IMG/VR virus record: IMGVR_UViG_3300024346_000022
Location: 32,748-96,747 of that record
Length of the DNA: 64,000 nt
Source: a virus
Direction: 5' to 3' (one strand)
This document shows positions 1 through 8,185 of the stretch, piece after piece. A program made the position numbers and the translations under genes. The first letter of the stretch is position 1, and each line of letters begins with the position of its first letter. Below the pieces are notes generated by a model that did no database searches, had not been told where the DNA came from, and saw only the letters and a program-made list of their open reading frames with translations.

Positions 1-441
1 ATTATTCTTAATAAATTCTGTCATAGATGGATATCTCATTCTCAAAGTCAGAGTATCATCCAATTTAATATCACGAGAATGTTTTGGATTCTCCTCAACA
101 TTAATTTCGTCCAAATTGATACTCATCGGAACCTGTGTCGTTTCATCATCAGGGCAGGTAATCAAAACATCTACAGTTTCTCCAACTGATTTACCTCTGA
201 TATTAAGAAACAAGTACTCAATATCAAATGTGGATAGGTCTTCTACTTTAATACCTTTGCTTAAGATACAATTCGAGATTACAGTTTTAACAGCATTTGC
301 GATTTGCTTGGAATCTTCGCTTTCCAGAGCAATAATTAGAATTTTTTCTTCTTTAACCAGAAAGGGTCTATATCTAATTTTCTTTTTTAATGATGGAATT
401 TCTAGCTCGTAAATTGGCGTTGTAATACGGGGGAGCGGCAT
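1..441 (-). CDS. gp26-like baseplate hub protein (3' end outside window)
   Basis: The frame opens with ATG at 441 (MPLPRITTPIYELEIPSLK) and stays open to the window edge, giving 147 codons with no stop. The N-terminal pattern (PTYEL..PS..KK..YRPFLVKEEKILI.ALES) followed by FDIEYLFLNIRGKSVGE and a C-terminal LTLRMRYPS stretch is typical of the small T4-family baseplate hub/assembly protein that cyanophage annotations call gp26 or gp51. It would act in the central hub of the baseplate. It lies directly downstream of the gp54 gene on the same strand and has its own late-promoter-like site at 471-478. Family membership is clear to me; the exact T4 number is less certain. Confidence 0.72.
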   Translation of the reverse strand, partial: MPLPRITTPIYELEIPSLKKKIRYRPFLVKEEKILIIALESEDSKQIANAVKTVISNCILSKGIKVEDLSTFDIEYLFLNIRGKSVGETVDVLITCPDDETTQVPMSINLDEINVEENPKHSRDIKLDDTLTLRMRYPSMTEFIKNN

Positions 442-470
442 TTTATTTAATTATAAAGTTCAGATAAACT

Positions 471-478
471 TATTTATG
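471..478 (-). promoter_or_regulatory. T4-type late promoter (CATAAATA)
   Basis: The minus strand reads CATAAATA, one mismatch from the T4 late consensus TATAAATA, about 30 nt upstream of the ATG at 441. It overlaps the last codons of the gp54 gene. Confidence 0.55.
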
Positions 479-1232
479 TTACAATTCTTGGATTTACATT
501 TCCTGGAGTAAGAATAACACCCCTTACACCACTTTCTCCAAGTGTGGAACCGGGTCTATAAACAACTCTTTGAGTATTAGATTCGCCAGTATCACTATTG
601 AAAAGTTTATTATTGTCATTATTTTGTATAAAATCCAAACTTAATGTTCTGCCACAAACATATCGTTCATAATTAAATGTTGCATTTACTTTTAATACAT
701 CAGAACCACTATACTGAACTGGTATAGAACTCAAAGAAAGTGGAAAAAGTCCAAAGAAATTATATTCAATTTCTGCGTTATAATCTCGGTCAAATTTAAT
801 AATTTTAGTCATATTGCTCTTATAGTCCTTTGGATATCTCATCCTAAAATAGTAACCGTCAACGGATGGATTCTCATTAGACCCACTGGAAATAAATTCC
901 ATCCAGTGCTCTATAAATTTTAAAGTTTTATAATCACTATCCACATAAAATTCTAGACCGATTTCTGTAAAGATTCTACGATGAGCGACTCTTTCATTTA
1001 CCCCGGTATAATTATTTGTAACCTCGGCAGTTGCCAAAGAAGTTCCGGGTAGTGATGCCGAAAAACAAAGTAATCCGGCTTCATTACTAATAAATAATGG
1101 GTCAACACCTCTTATCGCAAGATGCGATAAAAGTGGACCGGGCAGACCACCAAACACAACCTGAAAGTGTGAGCTCTGGGCGAGATTCGTAAAGAGTGGT
1201 TTAAAGTCGGATATTCTGCGGATACTAGGCAC
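474..1232 (-). CDS. 54: gp54-like baseplate tail-tube initiator
   Basis: 252 residues with a GTG start at 1232, preceded by AAAGG. The central part (SASLPGTSLATAEV, then GVNERVAHRRIFTEIGLEFYVD, then LKFIEHWMEFI) has the pattern of the T4 gp19/gp54 tail-tube family: a beta-barrel ring protein that joins the baseplate to the tail tube. The size and the neighbours (gp26-like, gp4, gp48, gp53) match the tail-assembly block of cyanomyoviruses. I call it gp54 rather than gp19 because it is longer than a tube subunit and sits with gp48. It is transcribed divergently from gp4, and their late promoters overlap. Confidence 0.68.
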   Translation of the reverse strand: MPSIRRISDFKPLFTNLAQSSHFQVVFGGLPGPLLSHLAIRGVDPLFISNEAGLLCFSASLPGTSLATAEVTNNYTGVNERVAHRRIFTEIGLEFYVDSDYKTLKFIEHWMEFISSGSNENPSVDGYYFRMRYPKDYKSNMTKIIKFDRDYNAEIEYNFFGLFPLSLSSIPVQYSGSDVLKVNATFNYERYVCGRTLSLDFIQNNDNNKLFNSDTGESNTQRVVYRPGSTLGESGVRGVILTPGNVNPRIVT

Positions 1233-1240
1233 TCTAAATA
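1233..1240 (+). promoter_or_regulatory. T4-type late promoter (TCTAAATA) for gp4-gp48-gp53
   Basis: TCTAAATA on the plus strand has one mismatch to TATAAATA and lies 33 nt before the gp4 ATG at 1274. It is the only promoter-like site ahead of the plus-strand block 1274-3697. Confidence 0.55.
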
Positions 1241-1266
1241 CCTTTTATGAGTCTTAATAGTATAAG

Positions 1267-1274
1267 TATTTAGA
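1267..1274 (-). promoter_or_regulatory. T4-type late promoter (TCTAAATA) for gp54
   Basis: The same octamer occurs on the minus strand about 35 nt before the gp54 GTG. The two sites face each other, so the two late transcripts overlap at their 5' ends by roughly 20 nt. Confidence 0.55.
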
Positions 1275-1717
1275 TGTCTTATAAGGGAAAGTTTAAACCA
1301 TCATTTCCGGAAAAGTATGTTGGAGACCCGACAAATATTATCTACCGGTCTCTGTGGGAACTGAAGTTTCTCAAATATTGTGATACGAATGAAAATATTT
1401 TAGAATATGCCTCCGAAGAACTTGCCATTCCTTATCGTTCCCCGATAGATGGTAAAGTTCATAGATATTTTCCCGATGCTTATATAAAAGTCAAGGAACC
1501 AGATGGAAGCATTAAAAAATATTTGATTGAGATTAAACCTTATAAGCAAACGATGCCACCACCAAAACCAAAAAGGCAGACCAAAGGATACATCTATGAA
1601 GCATATGAGTATGCCAAGAACCAATCAAAATGGGAAGCAGCAAGAGAATATTGTAAGGACAAAGGATGGACCTTTAGAGTTCTCACGGAAAATGAATTGG
1701 GGATTTCCAAAAAATGA
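1274..1717 (+). CDS. 4: Head completion protein gp4
   Basis: 147 residues, close to the size of T4 gp4 (also named gp50/65). The protein reads YKGKFKP.FPEKYVGDPTNIIYRSLWELKFLKYCD, then YFPDAYI, then YLIEIKPYKQT. The acidic residue ahead of an E-x-K motif fits the TnsA/endonuclease-like fold of this family. In T4, gp4 acts after DNA packaging to finish the head so that tails can attach. It heads the plus-strand late operon, and its stop overlaps the next ATG (ATGA). Confidence 0.85.
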   Translation: MSYKGKFKPSFPEKYVGDPTNIIYRSLWELKFLKYCDTNENILEYASEELAIPYRSPIDGKVHRYFPDAYIKVKEPDGSIKKYLIEIKPYKQTMPPPKPKRQTKGYIYEAYEYAKNQSKWEAAREYCKDKGWTFRVLTENELGISKK

Positions 1718-2061
1718 ACCGCATCAAACCCCTACTTAAAAAATTATATGGAACAGAAGATGCCGATGATTTAATGTTGGAGATACTTGATGTATTAAAA
1801 CAAACCACCGGTTCTCCAGAAGCAGGTAATATCTATACTTTTGTTTATAAACCAAAGACACCGGGTATAAGATATGATGCAAATCCGTTGGTTGCCGTTA
1901 CAAATGTTTATTCTTGGGGATTTAGTGGTATTAACTTCCACTGGGGGGAAAAACGACAATATACTCTTGAGGAAGTGATTGGACCTCTACATATTGTGAA
2001 TAAAAATGAGCTTGGTGATTTAAGAAGAATGCCTTTCGGACAAATCAAGATAAATAACTAA
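1714..2061 (+). CDS. Conserved cyanophage protein between gp4 and gp48
   Basis: 115 residues, starting in a 4-nt overlap with the gp4 stop, so probably translationally coupled. The N-terminus is helical and charged (LLKKLYGTEDADDLMLEILDVL); the C-terminal half is rich in aromatics (VTNVYSWGFSGINFHWGE) and ends in a basic tail. There is no signal peptide or membrane segment. I do not recognise a named domain. The fixed position inside a head/tail block suggests a virion or assembly role, but that is inference only. Confidence 0.75.
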   Translation: MNRIKPLLKKLYGTEDADDLMLEILDVLKQTTGSPEAGNIYTFVYKPKTPGIRYDANPLVAVTNVYSWGFSGINFHWGEKRQYTLEEVIGPLHIVNKNELGDLRRMPFGQIKINN

Positions 2062-2070
2062 AAAAGATAA

Positions 2071-3048
2071 ATGGTAAACGGATTTAACGTATCAGCAAGT
2101 TTATCGCCAAATGCGGAAAGAATTGCGGCGTCTGCTTCTGCAAAACTTTCCTCGTCTGTGGCACCTCTTAGATATCCACAGAAAAGTATTGGAAAAAATG
2201 ATGATTACCTAGAAATAGGTGTGATTGAGTATGTTGCCAATAAATTAACATTGGGGCAAGATAATCTTAAATTAAGATCTCAAACAGAAGCAATACAACA
2301 ATCTAATCAAAAAGCAAAACAAACAATACAACTACCAATACCATCAAATATTGGAGATACAAATCAAGTTGATTGGGGTAATGGAGATAGTTTAAATGCT
2401 CTTCAAGCTGCAGGAGTAACGAACATAGGAAATGTTCTTACAAGTAGTAATTTGGGAAAAGGTATTATTGATGCTTTTAAATCTATGGGAACAACCGCAA
2501 AGAATGTTGCAATCCAAGGTGGGGGACAAGATTTAGTTACGAGTTATTTTAGCGCAGAGTTAATAAACACATTAGGGGCAAACGTATCTCCAGAATCACT
2601 TATATCAAGAGCAACGGGTCAAGTTTTAAATCCAAATCTAGAATTACTTTTCAGTGGTGTCAATCTAAGGACTTTTCAATTTGATTTTGATTTTGCTCCA
2701 AGAGACGAAAAAGAATCTAATGTCGTTAAAGAAATTATAAGAGTCTTTAAGCAATCTATGGCACCTAGAACTGGCAGTAATACTGAAGGGGCTGGATTAT
2801 TCATTAAAGCGCCGAATGTTTTCCTCCTAAAATATAAGAGTGGAAGTCAGGAGCATCCTTATCTAAACAAATTTAAACCCTGTGCTTTGACAAGTATGGG
2901 TATGAATTATACGGGTTCTGGTTCATATGCGACTTATGCGGATAAAACTCCGGTTCATATGAAATTGTCTCTTAGTTTTACCGAACTCAATCCAATTTAT
3001 AATGAAGATTATAATAGTAGTGTTGGTCTTCAAGCAGTAGGTTACTGA
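2071..3048 (+). CDS. 48: gp48-like baseplate tail-tube cap
   Basis: 325 residues. The N-terminus is Ala/Ser-rich; the middle contains LLFSGVNLRTFQFDFDFAPRDEKESNVVKEIIRVFKQSMAP, a pattern I associate with T4 gp48 and its cyanophage homologues. This protein caps the central hub, and the tail tube polymerises on it together with gp54. It lies 9 nt after the previous gene and 1 nt before gp53, in the order seen in cyanomyoviruses. Confidence 0.78.
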   Translation: MVNGFNVSASLSPNAERIAASASAKLSSSVAPLRYPQKSIGKNDDYLEIGVIEYVANKLTLGQDNLKLRSQTEAIQQSNQKAKQTIQLPIPSNIGDTNQVDWGNGDSLNALQAAGVTNIGNVLTSSNLGKGIIDAFKSMGTTAKNVAIQGGGQDLVTSYFSAELINTLGANVSPESLISRATGQVLNPNLELLFSGVNLRTFQFDFDFAPRDEKESNVVKEIIRVFKQSMAPRTGSNTEGAGLFIKAPNVFLLKYKSGSQEHPYLNKFKPCALTSMGMNYTGSGSYATYADKTPVHMKLSLSFTELNPIYNEDYNSSVGLQAVGY

Positions 3049-3049
3049 T

Positions 3050-3697
3050 ATGTCTTATTTTAGAGAGCTTCCAGATTTAGAGTATCAATCACCTTTTGCC
3101 GATAGTAATTCCTCACAGAATTATGTAAGGGCAAAGAATTTATTTCGTCGTATAAAACTTCGTGATGACTTAAAAAATGTTTTTACTCTGTTTAATAAGT
3201 ATCAGATTCCAGAAGGAGCAAGACCCGATACTGTTGCCGAAGAAGTTTATGGAAAAGCAGATTATGACTGGGTTGTTTTATTGACCGCAGGTATTATAAA
3301 TGTCAGAGATGAATGGCCTCTTTCTAATAAAGACTTATACACATATGCGGAAGAAGTTTATGGAAATGACCTAAATGCCATACATCATTATGAAACCACA
3401 GAAGTCAAAGATTCTAATGGACGACTTATACTTCCATCTGGTAAGATTGTTGATTCTAACTTTACTATTCCAAAACCAAATGATTACTTGGCAACATTAA
3501 ATCCGGTTGTTGGGATTAGTAATTATGTATATCAAACTAGAAAAAATGAGGCAAATAGGACAATCTATCTTTTAAGAACGGATTATTTACAACAATATCT
3601 AAATGATATGAAAAAGATTATGTATTATGAAAAGTCTTCTCAATATATTAATAAAAAATTAATTCGCACCGAGAATACAAGAGTCACGATGCCATAA
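3050..3697 (+). CDS. 53: Baseplate wedge protein gp53
   Basis: 215 residues. Diagnostic stretches are MSYFRELPDLEYQSPF, NLFRRIKLRDDLKNVFTLFNKYQIPEGARPDTVAEEVYG and DYDWVVLLTAGIINVRDEWPL, which match the T4 gp53 family. gp53 joins the baseplate wedges around the hub. The gene is last in its operon and is followed at once by a bidirectional terminator shared with gp32. Confidence 0.88.
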   Translation: MSYFRELPDLEYQSPFADSNSSQNYVRAKNLFRRIKLRDDLKNVFTLFNKYQIPEGARPDTVAEEVYGKADYDWVVLLTAGIINVRDEWPLSNKDLYTYAEEVYGNDLNAIHHYETTEVKDSNGRLILPSGKIVDSNFTIPKPNDYLATLNPVVGISNYVYQTRKNEANRTIYLLRTDYLQQYLNDMKKIMYYEKSSQYINKKLIRTENTRVTMP

Positions 3698-3724
3698 AAA
3701 AAGGGGAGAAATCTCCCCTTTACT
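3696..3724. terminator. Bidirectional intrinsic terminator between gp53 and gp32
   Basis: The hairpin AAGGGGAG/CTCCCCTT has a run of seven A on the left (U-tract for the minus strand) and TTTA on the right. It separates the convergent gp53 and gp32 genes. Confidence 0.85.
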
Positions 3725-3727
3725 AAA

Positions 3728-4639
3728 CTATTCTGCTAATTTTGCGAAATATGACAATTCGTCAAAATCCTCATCATCAACCGCAACAGAGCGAGATGAT
3801 TTTAGACTATTGAGTTCTCCACGAAGATCCTCGGTGAGTGATGGTGCCGAACCACGATAGTCATCCTCATCATTAACTTCTTCATCAGTACGACGAGAAC
3901 CTTTAGTTCCAAGAACAGAATCAAGACGAGTCTTCAGTTCTTCATAAGACTTAAACTGACTTGGGGCAACAAGTTCAGCGAGAGAGTTCTGCTTCTTCCA
4001 TAGTGCCTCCAGAGCATCATCATCATCCAGAAGAGGTCCAGGAACAGCAAACTCACTCGAATCATAGTTACGATATCCGGCAACATTCTTTGCCTTCAGT
4101 TTAAAGTTAGCACCTTTCCAGAAGTCAAATGGGTCAATTGATTCCTCATCCTCAAACTCAGGTTGCATCGCCGCAGTAAGTTTGTCAAAGATTTTTTTGC
4201 CGAACTTATACAGAAAAACACCACCTTCGTTTTCTGGATTAGCGGGGTCTTTTACGACATAAATGTTGGAAATATACGTCAGTTTGCGCTTCTGTTTGCG
4301 AGCAATTTCTTTACCAGCGTCAGTTCCATTATTCCAAAGTTCAGAATTATATTCCGAAACTGGATCTTTTTCTCCAATAGTAGTCCTACTATTTTCAATA
4401 TACCAACCTCCGGTTCCCTGAAATGCGTGACTATAAAGTTTTACAAACGGCAGGTCTTCTCCATCAGGAGCAGGAAGAAAGCGAATTACCGCATAACCAT
4501 TATTTGCTTTGTCGCATTCGAGTTTCCAGAAACGCTCATCCCCCGAACTACTACTATTATTCATTTTTTGAACTTCTTTAACTAGTTTTTCAGTTAAAGA
4601 ACCTAGTTTGGATTGTTTTTTAAGATTTGCAAATGACAT
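3728..4639 (-). CDS. 32: Single-stranded DNA-binding protein gp32
   Basis: 303 residues with the three-part layout of gp32: a basic N-terminal cooperativity segment (FANLKKQSKLGSL), a core OB-fold region (AVIRFLPAPDGEDLPFVKLYSHAFQGTGGWYIENS and FKLKAKNVAGYRNYDSS), and an acidic C-terminal tail rich in D and E. It coats ssDNA and recruits gp59, polymerase and recombination proteins. The His/Cys residues of the T4 zinc site are not present; only one Cys is visible, so this version is probably zinc-free like other cyanophage gp32 proteins. It has its own strong promoter at 4683-4711. Confidence 0.93.
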   Translation of the reverse strand: MSFANLKKQSKLGSLTEKLVKEVQKMNNSSSSGDERFWKLECDKANNGYAVIRFLPAPDGEDLPFVKLYSHAFQGTGGWYIENSRTTIGEKDPVSEYNSELWNNGTDAGKEIARKQKRKLTYISNIYVVKDPANPENEGGVFLYKFGKKIFDKLTAAMQPEFEDEESIDPFDFWKGANFKLKAKNVAGYRNYDSSEFAVPGPLLDDDDALEALWKKQNSLAELVAPSQFKSYEELKTRLDSVLGTKGSRRTDEEVNDEDDYRGSAPSLTEDLRGELNSLKSSRSVAVDDEDFDELSYFAKLAE

Positions 4640-4682
4640 TTGGATTTTTTGGATAAATTGGATTTGTTTTTATGACATCTTT

Positions 4683-4711
4683 ATTATAGAAGATTTATAA
4701 AGGGATGTCAA
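4683..4711 (-). promoter_or_regulatory. Sigma70-type promoter of gp32
   Basis: TTGACA (4706-4711), a 17-bp spacer and TATAAT (4683-4688) on the minus strand form a perfect consensus, with a leader of about 35-40 nt to the gp32 ATG. The -35 overlaps the 3' end of the GIY-YIG gene. Confidence 0.9.
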
Positions 4712-5358
4712 GCCCTCGTCCAACCTTTATGGTGATTTCTTTTACCACAAATTACATGATGCATAGCTGAATCGGTGAGATTATTTTGTTCGCAAAAATA
4801 TTTGAGATTATTTGCGGTATGTATTTTTCCTTCCGGATCTTTCATTACCCAAGTTTTATTATCTCTTGCTACTTTTCTTTCTCGTATTTGCTCCCTTTGC
4901 TCTTCTGTAAGTTTTTTGCCAAGCATTCCTTTTGGAGATATTCTTCCCATATGTGATTTACTCATTTTTCTTTTGGTTTCTTCAGATGCTTTTCTATTTT
5001 TAGCAGAATCTGATATTTTCTTTCTAACTTCTGGTCTTTTTGCTGGGTTATTTTCGCCAATCATATTTTCACTTGGAGTAATATAATAAAACTTTTTAGA
5101 AGTTTGCCTTGCTTTGTTGGCAAAATGAGGATTTTTATCTACTTCATAAAAGTCGTGAAGAACACATTCTGCCTCAAGTGCATCTTCTACGCTATCAAAA
5201 GTTTCTAAAATGATTTTTTGAGTTGGTTTAAAAGTTTTGTCTCTAAAACTTCCAAAATAATTTATATCTTCTTCTGGAAGACATTTACATTCTCTTTTTC
5301 CAATATATCCATTACCAAACTCTTCATAAGAGTAATAGACATAAAAATACTTTTTCAT
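4708..5358 (-). CDS. Free-standing GIY-YIG homing endonuclease (first copy)
   Basis: 216 residues. The N-terminal catalytic module carries YVYYSYEEFGNGYIGKRE, a GIY-YIG-type motif with the following Arg, plus a later conserved Glu region. The rest is repetitive basic DNA-binding sequence: NUMOD3-like units (NPAKRPEVRKKISDSAKN, KASEETKRKMSKSHMG, KLTEEQREQIRE) and a C-terminal NUMOD1-like helix-turn-helix (NLKYFCEQNNL). Such genes spread by cutting cognate sites in related phages. It is wedged between gp32 and the DUF1825-like gene and has the hairpin/late-promoter leader at 5368-5442. Confidence 0.85.
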   Translation of the reverse strand: MKKYFYVYYSYEEFGNGYIGKRECKCLPEEDINYFGSFRDKTFKPTQKIILETFDSVEDALEAECVLHDFYEVDKNPHFANKARQTSKKFYYITPSENMIGENNPAKRPEVRKKISDSAKNRKASEETKRKMSKSHMGRISPKGMLGKKLTEEQREQIRERKVARDNKTWVMKDPEGKIHTANNLKYFCEQNNLTDSAMHHVICGKRNHHKGWTRA

Positions 5359-5367
5359 TCTTCTCTA

Positions 5368-5442
5368 ATCGGGTGACATAAGTATTTATACAAGAAAGGA
5401 GCACCGAAGCACTCCAATCTAACCTGAAAAGTGTCACCCGAT
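5368..5442 (-). promoter_or_regulatory. Hairpin leader with embedded late promoter, endonuclease 1
   Basis: An 11-bp inverted repeat (ATCGGGTGACA at 5368-5378; its complement at 5432-5442) encloses a perfect late promoter TATAAATA (5383-5390, minus strand) and a small TTCG-capped hairpin (5399-5416). The proximal arm lies 10-20 nt before the ATG. Read-through transcripts would contain both arms and could mask the ribosome site; transcripts begun at the late promoter lack the distal arm. This is the arrangement known for I-TevI of T4. Confidence 0.75.
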
Positions 5443-5465
5443 CAGGCATTTGTATTTATTACCAA

Positions 5466-5795
5466 TCAGTCAAGATAATTTTTAAGGGATTCAATAGTTT
5501 GTTTCATATTACCAAAGAGAATACTCATATCAGTATCTTGGGCGAATCCCATAATGACAACTGACTTCTTTAGATTTTCTCTGATTTCAATTGCTTCCGG
5601 ATCATCAGATAATGATATTCTCGTATACATAATCTGCTGTTTTTCAAGAAGTTCCGTCATTTTATTAATATGTTCTATTTTTTCTTCACGAGGACCCATA
5701 GTAAATGAAAACAGTCTCTCATAAAGAGTTTCTGAAAGTTCATTAATTTCTTTTAGTTCTTTCTGAACCAGTTCAGAATTAAAAAAATTACTCAT
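5466..5795 (-). CDS. DUF1825-like small cyanobacterial/cyanophage protein
   Basis: I start it at the ATG at 5795 (MSNFFNSELVQKELKEI), which overlaps the gp59 stop by 8 nt; a longer frame to 5837 is possible but less natural. The product is 109 residues, nearly all helical and charged. The opening FFNSELVQKE and the middle helix with Q..YTRISLSDDPEA resemble the DUF1825 family of cyanobacteria. Its function is unknown. It is the last gene of a gp33-gp59 unit. Confidence 0.7.
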   Translation of the reverse strand: MSNFFNSELVQKELKEINELSETLYERLFSFTMGPREEKIEHINKMTELLEKQQIMYTRISLSDDPEAIEIRENLKKSVVIMGFAQDTDMSILFGNMKQTIESLKNYLD

Positions 5796-6375
5796 TAATA
5801 ATGTCCCGCAATAGTTTTTTATAATAGAATATATCAATATGTATAAAAGGTTTATATTTTTTAATTTTAAGAGATGTCATTTCCCATATAGGGTCTATAA
5901 GTTTTTTATCATACTCTTTAGAAAATGAAAATATTGTATCATATATTACCATATTCTCAATTGATATATCATTTCTTAAGAATGTCTTTAGAATAATTGG
6001 ATGACCCTTCGAGCAGTCGAAGACACTTTTTAATTCTTTTCCCGAGAATAATGCCGTTGATTGTTCTTTGAATAAGTAGGTTAAACTCTGTTGTCTTTTC
6101 ATCCATTCTGCGTATGTTCTTTCTCCAGAATTGATAATGTGCCCGATCCATATGCTCTGGGGATTGTCTGCCGCTATAAAGTTTGATACTAAAAAATCTA
6201 CAATTTCTTTGTCATTATATTTTCTTGAAGATTTCTCGAAGAAGTATTTGTCTTTGCGTTTATTGAAAGAAGTTAGTGTTGCTCTTGTTTTTTTATATTT
6301 AAAGTAATCATATTTGGGATTACTGAAATGATTTTTCAGTCCCAAATATGCCTGATAAGTTTCAAAGGGGGACAT
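5788..6375 (-). CDS. 59: Helicase loader gp59
   Basis: 195 residues, somewhat shorter than T4 gp59 (217). MSPFETYQAYLGLKNHFSNPKYDYFKY and the later KKYKPFIHIDIFYYKKLLRDI are characteristic. gp59 binds forked DNA and gp32 and loads the gp41 replicative helicase. Its start overlaps the gp33 stop by one base, and it lies in the T4 order 33-59-(32). Confidence 0.88.
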   Translation of the reverse strand: MSPFETYQAYLGLKNHFSNPKYDYFKYKKTRATLTSFNKRKDKYFFEKSSRKYNDKEIVDFLVSNFIAADNPQSIWIGHIINSGERTYAEWMKRQQSLTYLFKEQSTALFSGKELKSVFDCSKGHPIILKTFLRNDISIENMVIYDTIFSFSKEYDKKLIDPIWEMTSLKIKKYKPFIHIDIFYYKKLLRDIINE

Positions 6376-6704
6376 TAGATAGGCAATTTGGCTTTCGAAG
6401 TTTTCTTCATAAAATTAAGATTCATCGCATCATACTTTAATCTATCTTTTAATGGTTTTGAGATCAGTTTAGTTACTGATTCGATTTCAATATTATTTTG
6501 TTCGCAAAACATAATAATAGCGTCGATATAATTACATTTTTCCTCAACAACTATATTCTCAATTTCGAGTGAAAACTTGGATGGAGAAAGAAACTTTTCA
6601 TTAATTTGCTTTTCTAATTGCTCGTTATATTTTTCTAAATCTGGGGGATCTAATTTCATGTTTTCTATTTTAATCTCTAAAAGACTTTCCAAAATGTTTG
6701 GCAT
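6375..6704 (-). CDS. 33: Late-transcription co-activator gp33
   Basis: 109 residues; T4 gp33 has 112. The core FSLEIENIVVEEKCNYIDAIIMFCEQNNIEIESVTKLISKPLKDRL lines up in pattern with T4 gp33 (IIEKMVEEFGMSYLEATTAFLEENSI). gp33 links the sliding clamp to RNA polymerase at TATAAATA late promoters, which fits the late promoters seen across this window. First gene of the 33-59-DUF1825 unit. Confidence 0.85.
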   Translation of the reverse strand: MPNILESLLEIKIENMKLDPPDLEKYNEQLEKQINEKFLSPSKFSLEIENIVVEEKCNYIDAIIMFCEQNNIEIESVTKLISKPLKDRLKYDAMNLNFMKKTSKAKLPI

Positions 6705-6725
6705 AATTTAATGTATTTTATATTT

Positions 6726-6754
6726 AGTATAACTTAAAATAATGTATTAGTCAA
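6726..6754 (-). promoter_or_regulatory. Sigma70-type promoter of gp33-gp59
   Basis: TTGACT (6749-6754), 17-bp spacer, TATACT (6726-6731) on the minus strand. It overlaps the stop of the exonuclease gene and gives a leader of about 15 nt before the gp33 ATG. Confidence 0.8.
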
Positions 6755-7427
6755 CCCCCATGAGTTCAAGTTTATCATTCACAAACTTTTTGATATACTT
6801 AACCACTAATTTCATATACTTTTTTAGGTCACTTTCTTCATAGACAACGGACTCACCATCTTCACATGCCATAATAATCACAAGTTTCTTAATTGGAGTT
6901 CCCGTCATTTCATAATATGCCATACCATAAAACATCGCTTGGACGAAATAGTTCTCAATCCACTCTCTTGGTTTTGGTTTTTTAGAAGTCTTAAAGTCAA
7001 TTACAGCGAGTTCACCATCATATTCGGCAATACAATCGGTTGTTCCGGCAACTCCAAGTTGGAGACTATAAAGTGGTCCCTCAAGGCAGTGGATATTATT
7101 AATTTTATTCAGTTCCGCCTTCGCAATCTTAAAAAGAAAATCCGGCAAAGGCGGAACTGACGGCAGAGTTTTATTATAAAGGTAGTTTTCCACAAGAGAA
7201 TGCATATCCGTGCCACGAGAAGTAGCCGCTTTAGTGATCTTTTGCGCCTCATCCTCACCAACCCTTTTACGCCATTTGACAAATATTTCACGATTAAAAT
7301 GACTAGTAACAGAGGTGATTGAAACTAATTTTAGAAGTTTATCTCCATCAGTAACATCATAGTAACGAACTCCATCGATTGTTTCTCTTTCGAGTTTTGG
7401 CAACTCAACATCAAGATGATTAAACAT
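6747..7427 (-). CDS. PD-(D/E)XK (RecB-type) exonuclease
   Basis: 226 residues. The nuclease core reads GTDMHSLVENYL (helix with His and Glu), then GVAGTTDCIAEYDGELAVIDFKTSKK (the D and E/D-x-K catalytic strands), then FVQAMFYGMAYYEMTG (the QxxxY helix), which is the order in the RecB-like PD-(D/E)XK family. It probably digests host DNA or processes phage DNA ends. It overlaps phoH by one base and belongs to the thyX-phoH operon. Confidence 0.85.
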   Translation of the reverse strand: MFNHLDVELPKLERETIDGVRYYDVTDGDKLLKLVSITSVTSHFNREIFVKWRKRVGEDEAQKITKAATSRGTDMHSLVENYLYNKTLPSVPPLPDFLFKIAKAELNKINNIHCLEGPLYSLQLGVAGTTDCIAEYDGELAVIDFKTSKKPKPREWIENYFVQAMFYGMAYYEMTGTPIKKLVIIMACEDGESVVYEESDLKKYMKLVVKYIKKFVNDKLELMGVD

Positions 7428-8179
7428 TAAAAACCTGCTTCTAATTTCGCAATAATATATTCTTTGACAAGTCCAGAACGAACAATATCATCGACACCAA
7501 ACTCAATTATATCAAAAGATGGCATTTTACGCAAGACCGTCATAAAATCAATAATACCATTTCTCTCATTTGTTTTTTGTAAATCTGATTGAGACGCATC
7601 ACCACAGAACATAATCTTGGAGTTTTCACCAACACGAGTGATAATGGAGTCAAGTTCGTGATATGACATATTTTGGAACTCATCTACAATAATAATAGAA
7701 TTATCAAGCGTGGTTCCTCTTAAAAATGAAGTGCTCCAGAACTTAATTGTTTCTTGTGACTTAAGATTACCATAAAGCATATCGAAATCTACATCACTTG
7801 GCATTTGGAACATATACTTCACCATATTCTTATAAGGAATTTGGTAAATGTCAGATTTGTCATCATAAGAACCGGGAAGAAATCCAATTTCTCTTGTGGC
7901 AACTAACGAACGGACAAGATAGATTTTTTCGTAAGGTGTTTTTTCATCTAAAACCTCACGAAGAGCATTATAAAGAGTGATGAAAGTTTTACCAGTACCG
8001 GCACATCCATAGGCAACTAAATGTTTCTGTTCCGCATAAGAATCAAAAAGTTTTTTTTGATTGTCTGTAAGTGGGTCAATATCTATTAGATATTCACCAT
8101 TTAAAGGTTTTTTACGCTTTGCTTGACGAGTGGTAAGACCAACACCGATTGGTTGCTCTGCTCTTTTTCTTCTTGCCAT
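7427..8179 (-). CDS. phoH: PhoH-like ATPase
   Basis: 250 residues. Walker A GCAGTGKT near residue 60, Walker B SIIIVDEFQN near residue 170, and the QSD/GDASQ motif near residue 195 define PhoH. Length and motif spacing fit the cyanophage form. PhoH is a P-loop nucleotidase found in most marine phages; its role is unsettled (RNA metabolism or phosphate stress). It is co-transcribed with thyX and the exonuclease. Confidence 0.93.
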   Translation of the reverse strand: MARRKRAEQPIGVGLTTRQAKRKKPLNGEYLIDIDPLTDNQKKLFDSYAEQKHLVAYGCAGTGKTFITLYNALREVLDEKTPYEKIYLVRSLVATREIGFLPGSYDDKSDIYQIPYKNMVKYMFQMPSDVDFDMLYGNLKSQETIKFWSTSFLRGTTLDNSIIIVDEFQNMSYHELDSIITRVGENSKIMFCGDASQSDLQKTNERNGIIDFMTVLRKMPSFDIIEFGVDDIVRSGLVKEYIIAKLEAGF

Positions 8180-8185
8180 AAGTGG

